Position numbers and translations under genes: made by a program. From Bacillaceae bacterium (GTDB taxonomy: Bacteria > Bacillota > Bacilli > Bacillales > Alkalibacillaceae), in contig JACDOD010000004.1 in the NCBI GenBank assembly GCA_017656265.1, forward strand, positions 124,001 to 188,000: a stretch of 64,000 nt of DNA, read 5' to 3'. Positions within the stretch are counted from its first letter, which is position 1; each line of letters begins with the position of its first letter. Below, piece after piece: positions 47,975 to 55,769 of this stretch. The notes under the pieces are model-generated. The model worked only from the letters and a program-made list of their open reading frames with translations. It was not told the DNA's origin and did not search any database.

Positions 47975-48892
47975 TTATTGAATGTCAGAAAGATCCTGCT
48001 TAATTTTGATGTTTGTTAATGAAAGCTTGTCCTTTAGCTCCTTCAGTCCACTTCCGCCCAGGTAAAACGTTGTTTCAGAATGTTTACCAGCAAATCGGTC
48101 CAGTTCATGAATCAACTCTGGTTCTTGATCGAAGGGAATAACAGTTGACACCGATAATAATACCATTTTAGGTTTTAGTCTCTGAACCGTATCTTCAATG
48201 GCACCCGGCGCTGGAGATGCTCCTAAATAAGCGGTTTTCCAGCCCTCCATACTCAGGTGCAGCAGTAATATTTGAAGACCAATTTCATGGCGTTCATAGG
48301 GCAGGCAGCTTCCCAGTACAAGGGGAGCCTGACTGTCTGTCCTGTCGTATTCCCGTCGAATAAGAACTAGATAATCCCTTATGGTAATACTGGCAATATG
48401 CTCTTGATATTCATTCCAAATTCCCTGCTTCCACCGCTGGCCTACCTCCTTTAAAAAAGGCCGGATAACCTTTTCCAGAAGAAAATGCAGGCCGCGTTCA
48501 TGAAGTGCTTTTTTTAGCGTATTCTGCAATTGTTGCTCATCACCATTCGTGCCAGCCTCCAATAGCCGTATAATATAGTGATTCATCTGCCCTTGAGAGT
48601 CTTTTGAATTACCTAAAGATGGGGAATAGTTTTGGCTGGGAATAGAATTTACCTGTGAAGATTTCTGGTCATGGAGAATGGATATGGCATTTTTTACACT
48701 GTACCCCTGTTCGGTCAGAGATTTGACCGTTAATAATGTTTGTACATCCTGCTCACTAAATACACGATAACCGTTTTCCTGACGCTCAGGAGAAATAATC
48801 CCGTACCTTTTTTCCCACTTTCGGATAACCTGACGGGACAGACCAGTAATTTTGGATACTTGATTAATGGAAAGGTGTTTATCTGTCAGCAT
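47975..48892 (-). CDS. CarH/LitR-type MerR-family cobalamin-binding photoreceptor repressor
   Basis: This 305-residue protein has an N-terminal MerR helix-turn-helix (residues 6-75, LSINQVSKITGLSRQVIRKW), a B12-binding cap helical domain (about 105-185) and a Rossmann B12 domain (about 190-300). The CarH signature W-x9-EH is present as Trp154 and Glu164-His165, and the lower ligand motif ExHxxG as Glu200-x-His202. In CarH/LitR, adenosylcobalamin assembles a DNA-binding tetramer in the dark, and light breaks it. Targets are unknown; no carotenoid genes are in the window. Confidence 0.85.
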   Translation of the reverse strand: MLTDKHLSINQVSKITGLSRQVIRKWEKRYGIISPERQENGYRVFSEQDVQTLLTVKSLTEQGYSVKNAISILHDQKSSQVNSIPSQNYSPSLGNSKDSQGQMNHYIIRLLEAGTNGDEQQLQNTLKKALHERGLHFLLEKVIRPFLKEVGQRWKQGIWNEYQEHIASITIRDYLVLIRREYDRTDSQAPLVLGSCLPYERHEIGLQILLLHLSMEGWKTAYLGASPAPGAIEDTVQRLKPKMVLLSVSTVIPFDQEPELIHELDRFAGKHSETTFYLGGSGLKELKDKLSLTNIKIKQDLSDIQ

Positions 48893-48924
48893 TTCAAATC
48901 CTCCCTAAATCAAAAGAAAGAATA

Positions 48925-48988
48925 TACAATTTGTAATATGTTATCTCCATTTATATTATACAAACGTTTTACAATTAAACCAAACGTT
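48925..48988 (-). promoter_or_regulatory. Promoter and candidate operator of the CarH-like gene
   Basis: On the reverse strand TTGGTT, 17 bases and TATAAT (48955-48983) are overlapped by two direct copies of AACGTTTG spaced 20 bases apart. A TACAATTTGTA palindrome lies at 48925-48935. Autoregulation is inferred. Confidence 0.5.
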
Positions 48989-49300
48989 GCTATAATATCA
49001 ATGTATAACTACGTCTTTTCTTATATTTTATCGACAATGATGCGGGAAAGACAGCAAAATGTTCATCATTTTTAAAATATACACGAAGAAAAGGGTTATA
49101 TGTTTCAGGTGCGAGAAAATGTTGTCGAATAGAAGAGAATAATGTCTAAACAGAATTTATCTTATTGGACAGAGCTAGATGTCTCTTCTAAAATTAGTTA
49201 CTAAATTTAGCCTCTATATCCAGCGGTATATAATTTTTTACATATCCTTCATAATTTATTAACATGCCTGTAATAAAATGGGGGCAAATGGAGGGGGATC
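48989..49300. other. Intergenic region upstream of the cheW cluster
   Basis: An AT-rich stretch with no credible gene and no confident SigD motif. Confidence 0.35.
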
Positions 49301-49381
49301 ATGCTTAAAGAGCGCCCATCATTGACTAAGGAAGATATTGATGAACTAATCGAACAAATTGATCAGCAGTTTCAAGAATGA
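49301..49381 (+). CDS. Candidate 26-residue peptide
   Basis: A short reading frame MLKERPSLTKEDIDELIEQI... of 26 codons has a very strong ribosome site (GGAGGGGG) and ends 40 bases before cheW. It is acidic and helical. It could be a translated leader or a small protein; no homologue is known to me. Confidence 0.4.
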   Translation: MLKERPSLTKEDIDELIEQIDQQFQE

Positions 49382-49420
49382 TTCTGGTTATTACTGATTG
49401 ATTAAAAGGATGGTGACACG

Positions 49421-49867
49421 GTGTCTGAAAAGTATGTAACGTTTATTGTGAATGGGGAAGAAATGGCGTTGCCTATTGATTCAGTTGAATACATTGAATC
49501 AGTGGGAGATATAACAGACGTCCCCAAAACGGATGAATGTGTAGCAGGTGTAGGCCGCATCAGAGGAAAAGTTATTCCCATTGTTGATGTCAAGTGTTCC
49601 CTTTTTGGGCATAAAACAGAATTGACAGACAGTATTCGGCTGATTGGTGTTCATCACGAAGGAAGAGATTTAGCTTTCCTGGTGGACGAAGCAAGAGATG
49701 TACTTGATATTTCTCATGAGGATATTCAACAAGTAGAAAATGTAGCAGAAAAAAAGCTGGATATAGCTAAAATTGGCGATCGAATGGTTCTGCTTTTAAA
49801 AGCAGAATATATGATTCAAAAATTTAAGCTGGAAGACATGATAGAAGACCTGGGACACCAATTATAA
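49421..49867 (+). CDS. CheW-family chemotaxis coupling protein
   Basis: This 148-residue protein consists of one CheW domain: YVTFIVNGEEMALPIDSVEYI, PIVDVKCSLFG and AFLVDEARDVLDI. CheW links receptors to the CheA kinase. The start is GTG after AAGGATGG. It lies 71 bases before a chemoreceptor gene and far from any other chemotaxis gene in view, so it may serve that receptor. Confidence 0.88.
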   Translation: MSEKYVTFIVNGEEMALPIDSVEYIESVGDITDVPKTDECVAGVGRIRGKVIPIVDVKCSLFGHKTELTDSIRLIGVHHEGRDLAFLVDEARDVLDISHEDIQQVENVAEKKLDIAKIGDRMVLLLKAEYMIQKFKLEDMIEDLGHQL

Positions 49868-49938
49868 TGGCCAGATAAGAGAATATTCATCAGCAAGTAC
49901 ATGTTCTTCTAGAAAACAATTAGCCTGGGAGGATGAAG

Positions 49939-51267
49939 ATGAGCAGAAAACAAACAAACTCTATTCAAAACGTTAGTTCCATTATGACTATCAATAAAGT
50001 GAGAAGTAGCATTCGGACCAAAATGATTATTGCGGTTTTGATCAGCTTAATTATTAGTACCCCCATTTCAGCATTTATTAATACGTATTTAAAAGACGTA
50101 AATATACTTAATTTAGGAGTGTATATTAAATCGGGGGTTACTCTAATAGTGACCACGATCATTATTACGGTATTTGTTCAGTTCATTGTGATAAAGCCGC
50201 TTAATAAAATCTTAGCGGTTACCCAGAAGGCTTCTCAAGGTGATTTAACTGCTACGCTGGATATCCGTTCGAAAGATGAAATTGGGCAGCTTGCATCAGC
50301 AATAAATCTAATGCAGCAAAATATCGGTTCTATTATAGATCGGGTTTCGGAAACAGCAGAACGCGTTTCTTCTCAGAGTGTAGAGCTAAATCAGGCTTCA
50401 GATGAAGTAAAAGAAGGAAGCGAACAGATTGCCTCTACTATGCAGGAGCTGTCATCCGGTGCAGAAACTCAGGCCAATAGTGCAACCAGTCTTGCCGAGA
50501 TGATGGAAGACTTCCACGAAAAGGTTAGACAGGCTTATGAAAGCGGAGATCGCATCGCCCAATCATCGGATGAGATTTTACATATGACCGAAGAAGGCAA
50601 TACCCTGATGAAAAAATCTGTACAGCAGATGGAGAACATCAATCAGATTGTACATGATGCCGTTGAAAAAATGAGAGGACTAGACAGTCAGACAGATGAA
50701 ATTTCAAAGCTTGTACAGGTGATTGAGGATATTGCTGAACAGACCAATCTTCTAGCCTTAAATGCTGCCATTGAAGCAGCAAGGGCAGGAGAGCATGGAC
50801 AAGGATTTGCAGTCGTTGCTGATGAAGTTCGAAAGCTGGCTGAACAGGTATCCAATTCAGTCGGAGATATCACAAAGATTGTAACAAATATCCAATCCGA
50901 ATCTGATACAGTGGCAAAATCCCTCGAAACTGGCTACAGGGAAGTGCAGGAAGGAACGGAACAAATCAATGTCACAGGGGAGAAGTTCCAGAGCATTAAC
51001 CGATCAATCTCTGATATGGCAGCGAGATTGCAAAGCATTTCGAGCACATTAAAACTGATTGTTGAGAACAGTAAAGATGTAAATAAATCCATTGAGGACG
51101 TTGCATCTGTAGCTGAAGAGTCTGCGGCTGGCATACAGCAGGCTGCTGCTTCATCTCAGCAGTCCAGCAGTGCTATGGAGGAAATTTCGAAAAGTGCGGA
51201 TGAACTGGCTCAACTGGCAGAGGACTTAAATGAACAGGTAGATCGATTCAAATTAGCCAGTTCATAG
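49939..51267 (+). CDS. Methyl-accepting chemotaxis protein with minimal external domain
   Basis: This 442-residue receptor has two helices (about residues 28-46 and 59-80) separated by only about a dozen residues, a HAMP domain (about 80-135) and a full signalling domain with [23 protein letters not shown]. With almost no extracellular ligand domain, the input is likely from the membrane, cytoplasm or a partner. GGGAGG sets the ATG at 49939. Confidence 0.92.
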   Translation: MSRKQTNSIQNVSSIMTINKVRSSIRTKMIIAVLISLIISTPISAFINTYLKDVNILNLGVYIKSGVTLIVTTIIITVFVQFIVIKPLNKILAVTQKASQGDLTATLDIRSKDEIGQLASAINLMQQNIGSIIDRVSETAERVSSQSVELNQASDEVKEGSEQIASTMQELSSGAETQANSATSLAEMMEDFHEKVRQAYESGDRIAQSSDEILHMTEEGNTLMKKSVQQMENINQIVHDAVEKMRGLDSQTDEISKLVQVIEDIAEQTNLLALNAAIEAARAGEHGQGFAVVADEVRKLAEQVSNSVGDITKIVTNIQSESDTVAKSLETGYREVQEGTEQINVTGEKFQSINRSISDMAARLQSISSTLKLIVENSKDVNKSIEDVASVAEESAAGIQQAAASSQQSSSAMEEISKSADELAQLAEDLNEQVDRFKLASS

Positions 51268-51313
51268 AAAAAACATTCAGTATTGATCCAGAGAATATTG
51301 GAACATGTGAATT

Positions 51314-51346
51314 AAGGCCTCTTGCATTCAAGCAAGGGGCCTTTTC
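51314..51346 (+). terminator. Terminator after the chemoreceptor
   Basis: AAGGCC-CTTGC pairs with GCAAG-GGCCTT, followed by TT. Confidence 0.8.
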
Positions 51347-51401
51347 AATTAATGGGTTAAAGTCATTCATCTGTAAATTCGGTTATAAGAACGTGTTTTA
51401 T

Positions 51402-52106
51402 TCACTTTCCCATGATATGTATAATGTCCCAGTGAGTAATAATGCCGAGTAAATTCCGGGAAGGCTTCCCGTCGTCTGTAATTAAGAGTGCATTTAACCT
51501 CTTGCCATTTTGAATCTGGTTCTTGAAAATATCTTCAGCCTCATAGACCGTTGTGTGTTTTGGGATAAATCGATAATTTTCTTTAATTTGTTCATAGTTA
51601 AGTATCTCCTGCAGAGGATGGTTAAATAGATTATTCCAATTCTCCTCAGCACCTTTAGCCAGCCAGTGGGTGATTCCGTTTTCCGTTAATAGTCCCACAA
51701 ACGTATCATGATCGTAAACAGGGAACTTGGTGAATCCATTTTGCTGGACAAAATGCAATATATCTTTTACTCGGTCATTTGTTGAAAAGGTAAAAACTTT
51801 TCGTTTGAACTTAGGAATGACTGTTTCTGGCTCTGTTAATTCCCTTTCAATCCGTTCAATGTGTTCAACCGTTGAATCATGAGGTTCTGCTATGGCATAG
51901 TTGGGGTTGATACTGTCATGAACAATAGCATTGCGTAAATCTGCAAATTCAAACAGGTCATCCTGATATTTACGAACGATCGCATCATATTTTTGAGCAT
52001 GCTGTACAGCACTCTTAAAACTCATATGATGGGGGTTCTTTCGGGTCCGCTCCAGGTATTTTTCAATTCGATGAAAAGAAGCAAGAAAGCGATCGGAATT
52101 CTTCAT
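51402..52106 (-). CDS. HEPN-like plus tandem CBS domain protein
   Basis: This 234-residue protein has an N-terminal helical region with DLRNAIVHD (Arg58-Asn59-x3-His63), the RNxxxH motif of HEPN domains, followed by a CBS pair (FTKFPVYDHDTFVGLLTENGITHWL; LNALLITDDGKPSRNLLGIITHWDI). CBS pairs sense adenosyl nucleotides, and many HEPN domains are RNases, so a nucleotide-gated RNase is conceivable. Function not known. AGGAGGG precedes the ATG. Confidence 0.7.
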   Translation of the reverse strand: MKNSDRFLASFHRIEKYLERTRKNPHHMSFKSAVQHAQKYDAIVRKYQDDLFEFADLRNAIVHDSINPNYAIAEPHDSTVEHIERIERELTEPETVIPKFKRKVFTFSTNDRVKDILHFVQQNGFTKFPVYDHDTFVGLLTENGITHWLAKGAEENWNNLFNHPLQEILNYEQIKENYRFIPKHTTVYEAEDIFKNQIQNGKRLNALLITDDGKPSRNLLGIITHWDIIHIMGK

Positions 52107-52176
52107 ATTTAGTCCCTCCTAAATGATACATGTTCATTGTAGCAGATAATAGGAGTTTAGTTGAAGGTTCACATCA

Positions 52177-52227
52177 TTGACGTAATCAAAAAGACGTTAT
52201 ATAATTAAATCGTAATAATTACGATTT
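52177..52227 (+). promoter_or_regulatory. SigA promoter and Zur box of rpsN
   Basis: TTGACG, 17 bases and TATAAT (52177-52205) are followed at 52207-52227 by a perfect palindrome whose core is TCGTAATAATTACGA, the Zur operator. Zur with zinc would block transcription; zinc shortage would release it. Confidence 0.93.
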
Positions 52228-52243
52228 GAGAAGGAGGATAGAA

Positions 52244-52513
52244 ATGGCTAAAAAATCTAAAATAGTTAAGGAACGTAAACGCCAGGAAATAGTAGCCCAA
52301 TATGCCGAACTTCGAAAAGAACTGAAAGCAAAAGGCGATTATGAGGCATTAAGAAAATTGCCCCGGGACTCATCGCCAACACGCCTGCACAATCGCTGCC
52401 AGGTGACCGGAAGACCCCATGGGTATATCCGCAAGTTTGGTTTATCTCGAATTGCTTTTCGTGAGTTAGCTTCTAAAGGCCAGATTCCTGGTGTCAAAAA
52501 GGCAAGCTGGTAA
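52244..52513 (+). CDS. rpsN: Ribosomal protein S14, zinc-independent paralogue
   Basis: This 89-residue S14 has the core [29 protein letters not shown], with a single Cys where the zinc form has a CxxC...CxxC ribbon. It replaces zinc-containing S14 when zinc is scarce. The ATG after GAAGGAGG is chosen. Single-gene unit under Zur. Confidence 0.95.
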   Translation: MAKKSKIVKERKRQEIVAQYAELRKELKAKGDYEALRKLPRDSSPTRLHNRCQVTGRPHGYIRKFGLSRIAFRELASKGQIPGVKKASW

Positions 52514-52561
52514 GTTTAAAAACAGGAAGGGACGGATGATCCATGTTCCCTTGCAAAACAT

Positions 52562-52606
52562 AAAAGGCTGATTCCTTAATTATTATGGTACAGGAATCAG
52601 CCTTTA
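52562..52606 (+). terminator. rpsN terminator
   Basis: AAAGGCTGATTCCT pairs perfectly with AGGAATCAGCCTTT, followed by AT-rich sequence. Confidence 0.8.
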
Positions 52607-52643
52607 TTTATTTGAATTAGTATAAAACGTTCAGTTATGATAT

Positions 52644-52744
52644 GCTTCGATTTCTGCGGGGAGGGCCTAAGCCTTCTTAGGGAGCTCATTCTACTGTTTT
52701 TGGGATTTTCGCCTCGTGTTCCTGCAGGAGTCTACGCATATTCA
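52644..52744 (-). repeat. Decayed GC-rich dispersed repeat
   Basis: This segment, with CTGCGGGGAGGGCCTAAGCC at one end and TCCTGCAGGAGTCTACGCAT at the other, resembles a repeat I recall from many Bacillaceae genomes (GCGTAGACTCCTGCGGG at its head). The middle is AT-rich and worn. A 67-codon reading frame across it is not credible as a gene. Confidence 0.45.
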
Positions 52745-52819
52745 CAACATAAAGATTTTTGTTCCGCTGATCCAACTTTAGTTAGTGTTACAGCCTCTTT
52801 TCCTATGGGGTTTTGGATA

Positions 52820-53145
52820 GTAATGTCTTTCATGGTGTAGGTGTGAGAAATTTTTTCCTGGGATTAGGAAAGTAATGTTCTTCATAGCGTAGATGAAGAC
52901 CATTTTCTTTTGAATTTTTGATCGTAATGTTCTTCATAGCGTAGATGAAGACCATTTTCCTTTGAATTTTTGATCGTAATGTTCTTCATAGCGTAGATGA
53001 AGACCATTTTCCTTTGAATTTTTGATCGTAATGTTCTTCATGGCATAGATGAAGACCATTTTCTTTTTATTTTTGGGAGTTAAGTTCTTCAGAACATAGA
53101 TGAAAAATATTTTTTTATAGTGATGTTCCTCAGTGAAATGATAAC
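52820..53145 (+). repeat. 52-bp tandem repeat array, about six units
   Basis: Units begin with GTAATG or a variant at 52820, 52872, 52924, 52976, 53028 and 53079, with a worn partial at 53120. The three central units (52872, 52924, 52976) are nearly identical. Each has a hairpin TCTTCAT-AGCGTAG-ATGAAGA followed by a T-rich stretch. The 52-base period is not a multiple of three, so it is non-coding. Confidence 0.9.
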
Positions 53146-53262
53146 AAAATACTGTATGTTATGATCCAGATATGTCTTTCTTCAGTTTATGACAAAGATT
53201 TGCTCTTTATTTATTCTTTCCTTTTCAAAGAGGATGCTTTTCTCTTCCTATCTAGGGTCATC

Positions 53263-53487
53263 TTATTCGCTATGATGTGTGTTTTTACGCATGACTTCAC
53301 TGAATCGTTTCATTCCTGGGTCCCTTTTTAGAGACAAATGAAAAGGGTTTGAATCCAGCCTTCCCCCAGGCTGCTCATTCATAATCATTCCAATTCTAAC
53401 CCCTATACTATCCTGATAAACACCATCTCTCCGTGTATCAAAATGGGGATCAGCATCACCAACGGTCACATCATTTCTGTCAGGCAT
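53263..53487 (-). CDS. Small hypothetical protein (74 aa)
   Basis: This protein begins MPDRNDVTVGDADPHFDTRRDG and is polar, with no membrane segment. GGAGGTG lies seven bases before the ATG, which argues for a real gene. No family recognised. Confidence 0.55.
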   Translation of the reverse strand: MPDRNDVTVGDADPHFDTRRDGVYQDSIGVRIGMIMNEQPGGRLDSNPFHLSLKRDPGMKRFSEVMRKNTHHSE

Positions 53488-53567
53488 ATCAGCACCTCCA
53501 TTAAGTTTATTCTAAACATAGAATGGATTAGTTTGGGACAAAGTATGTAAAAAAGAGGAGGATGCGA

Positions 53568-53756
53568 ATGGGTGCCATAGAGCAAGGTGGTTACACATTT
53601 GAAATAGAGTACAGTGTCAGTTATCAGAAAGGAGCTTTGCATGTCTATAGAGAAGGAGAGTTTTTGGAGGAAATTACATTTCAGTTTGATGGTGAGAAAC
53701 CTGATGAAGAAAAAATCGAGGAAATGATCATGGACTATATTGATCATCATTCATGA
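53568..53756 (+). CDS. Small acidic hypothetical protein (62 aa)
   Basis: This protein begins MGAIEQGGYTFEIEYSVSYQ, with strand-rich sequence followed by an acidic helix (EKPDEEKIEEMIMDYID). AGAGGAGG precedes the ATG. Divergent from the 74-residue gene. No family recognised. Confidence 0.6.
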   Translation: MGAIEQGGYTFEIEYSVSYQKGALHVYREGEFLEEITFQFDGEKPDEEKIEEMIMDYIDHHS

Positions 53757-54124
53757 TTCAAAGGATTTAAAATGAATTGTAGTTCGTGTTTTCATTTTGT
53801 TTAAAAATAAAGGAAATACTTCCCATATCACGAACAATCCATTAGGATAGTGATATAGTCAAATAAAGGAAGTGGTCTTATTACAATACTTCAATCCGTA
53901 AAAATGGATGTATAAGATAAAACGTGTGCCATGGTTCTTTTTTAAAACCGAAAGAGTCAAATACAAAACTTTCGCATTTCTGCCCCATTATGGTTTTCAT
54001 CAATCCAGGGGAAATAAGCATTCAAGACATGCTAAAATATAGAAACTCTGGCTGTCATTCCAGCACGGATAATACCCTGAACAATTTGGACATCCACCAG
54101 TCTAATAAGATGGAGGCATTCTAA
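53757..54124. other. Intergenic region with alternative stem-loops
   Basis: ATATCAC/GTGATAT with inner ATCC/GGAT and outer ACTTCC/GGAAGT form an extended hairpin (53818-53873). GTTCGTG at 53782 could instead pair with CACGAAC at 53829, which overlaps the first stem. A 66-codon frame at 53924 lacks a ribosome site and is not called. Confidence 0.4.
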
Positions 54125-54691
54125 GTGGGAAAATTATTATTAATTAAACATTCCAATCCAATTATAGATTCTGAGAAACCTTCGAACCAGTGGATCCTTT
54201 CTGAAGAAGGGAAACAGCGGGCTGAGTTGCTGGCTCATCGATTAGAAAACTATCATTTCAGTCAAATCATCACCAGCACTGAACCAAAAGCGAAGGAAAC
54301 AGCGGATATTGCAGCGAAAAAACTCGGAAAGAGAGTCCTGGAAAACGAGGGTCTTCACGAACACCAGCGAGAATCAAACCGAATCATTTATCCTCGAGAT
54401 GAATTTGAACATATCATGAAAACCTTTTTCCTGTACCCTGACCGCTTGATTTTTGGGGAAGAAACCGCTCTACAGGCGAAAGACCGATTTAAGAACGCGG
54501 TATTAGAAATAACGAACAATATTCAGCGTGAAGAGGATCTAGTTATCATTACCCATGGAACGGTGATAACCTTATTTGTTTCAAACTATAACTCGATTGA
54601 CTCCTTTCAGTTCTGGAACTCACTGGGTCTGCCTTCTATTGTAGAATTAAACCTTGATGGGTATGATTTGCATAAGATCATTCAGGTATAA
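54125..54691 (+). CDS. Histidine phosphatase superfamily protein, variant active site
   Basis: This 188-residue protein has the fold markers LLLIKHSNP at the N terminus, TSTEPKAKETADI and IITHGTV. The usual RHG(E) triad is changed to Lys-His-Ser, keeping the catalytic His but not the Arg. The start is GTG, eight bases after GGAGG. Followed by two genes on the same strand. Substrate unknown. Confidence 0.75.
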   Translation: MGKLLLIKHSNPIIDSEKPSNQWILSEEGKQRAELLAHRLENYHFSQIITSTEPKAKETADIAAKKLGKRVLENEGLHEHQRESNRIIYPRDEFEHIMKTFFLYPDRLIFGEETALQAKDRFKNAVLEITNNIQREEDLVIITHGTVITLFVSNYNSIDSFQFWNSLGLPSIVELNLDGYDLHKIIQV

Positions 54692-54723
54692 GGTATTTAT
54701 ATGGAAAGGATGGGGAACTGATT

Positions 54724-55203
54724 TTGAAGAAAAACCAGTTTGCTGAAGTGCTAAAATTAATCAGTTTATTTATATTAATTGCTGGTTTTTATTTCTTATT
54801 TGATAGCCAATGGCTCATTTTTATTTTTGCCTTACTGTTTTTTATGCTTTTTTTAGCCCTTGCTGAAATTATAAATCTTTTACATGGAATTCATATTAAA
54901 CTTACAGAGAACTCAGAATTACAAGAACGGGAAAAGAATAGAGCCGGTTTTTATTCGGTTCAGCCAGTAAGTGAAAAAAACAAAGAAAAAATTCATCAAT
55001 ATTTCGCTAATCAAAACATTCAGGTGAAAAACATTATTTCTACACCATATCAGGAATTTTGTATGGTTGAACTGCAGAAGGAGTATAAGGTAATAGATTT
55101 AAGGGGAGAAAATCCCCATCCTGTGCCTGAGGGACAGATCAGGCATATGGAAAATCTGCTGAAATGGGCAAAAGAGCGGAAGGGAATTAAGCTAATTAAA
55201 TAG
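54724..55203 (+). CDS. Membrane-anchored hypothetical protein
   Basis: This 159-residue protein begins with a TTG codon (MKKNQFAEVLKLIS), has two membrane helices within residues 10-55 and a soluble, basic C-terminal domain. GATGGGG lies upstream. No family recognised. It lies 32 bases after the phosphatase gene and 22 before the Nudix gene, so probably in one operon. Confidence 0.65.
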   Translation: MKKNQFAEVLKLISLFILIAGFYFLFDSQWLIFIFALLFFMLFLALAEIINLLHGIHIKLTENSELQEREKNRAGFYSVQPVSEKNKEKIHQYFANQNIQVKNIISTPYQEFCMVELQKEYKVIDLRGENPHPVPEGQIRHMENLLKWAKERKGIKLIK

Positions 55204-55225
55204 ACTTATAGAAGGAGGAAATAGT

Positions 55226-55660
55226 ATGCAGCGCATTGATGTAGTGTATGGATTAATATTAGATGAGAATAAAGAAAAAATTTTAATGGTTAAAAATCGC
55301 AGGGGAGACTCATATGACTATTCCCTCCCCGGGGGTGCTGTTGAAGAAGGAGAGACCCTGGAGGAGGCAGTCATTCGGGAAGTAAGGGAGGAAACAGGAT
55401 TAGAAGTTGAGGCAGGGGGCATATTAGCTGTAAATGAGGCATTTTTTATAAAAAAGGGGCATCACCCCATCTTTTTTACCTTTTCAGTGACAGTTACAGG
55501 GGGTTCCATCCATCTATCGAGGCCTCATGAAATTTTGGATATCATGTGGGTACCGTTAAAAAAAGCTGACCAATTCATGCCGTATTACAAAGGTGGAATC
55601 AGCAGCCTCGTATCGAAACAAAAGGAGGCCATCTATTATGATCAGGGGAGAACTGAATAG
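55226..55660 (+). CDS. Nudix hydrolase
   Basis: This 144-residue protein has a complete Nudix box: GGAVEEGETLEEAVIREV followed by REETGLEV. Such enzymes cleave nucleoside diphosphate derivatives. Substrate unknown. GAAGGAGG precedes the ATG. Confidence 0.92.
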   Translation: MQRIDVVYGLILDENKEKILMVKNRRGDSYDYSLPGGAVEEGETLEEAVIREVREETGLEVEAGGILAVNEAFFIKKGHHPIFFTFSVTVTGGSIHLSRPHEILDIMWVPLKKADQFMPYYKGGISSLVSKQKEAIYYDQGRTE

Positions 55661-55769
55661 AGAGCTTCTGCCTCTTATTAGTCTGCATAGGTTATATTCA
55701 ATGTCTTCTATCTATAATTCATGAGCTTTTTTAAAAAAATCAATTGTGTAAAAAAGAATAAAAAAACAA

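Noticed and set aside
52637-52840. 67-codon frame at 52.6 kb, possibly a transposase remnant
   Set aside because: It coincides with a worn GC-rich repeat and the start of the tandem array; no transposase motif is seen.
52820-53145. Tandem array as a CRISPR
   Set aside because: The repeats are contiguous 52-bp units without unique spacers and no cas genes are present.
53924-54124. 66-codon frame directly before the histidine phosphatase
   Set aside because: It starts without a ribosome site and overlaps the phosphatase ribosome site; its sequence looks random.
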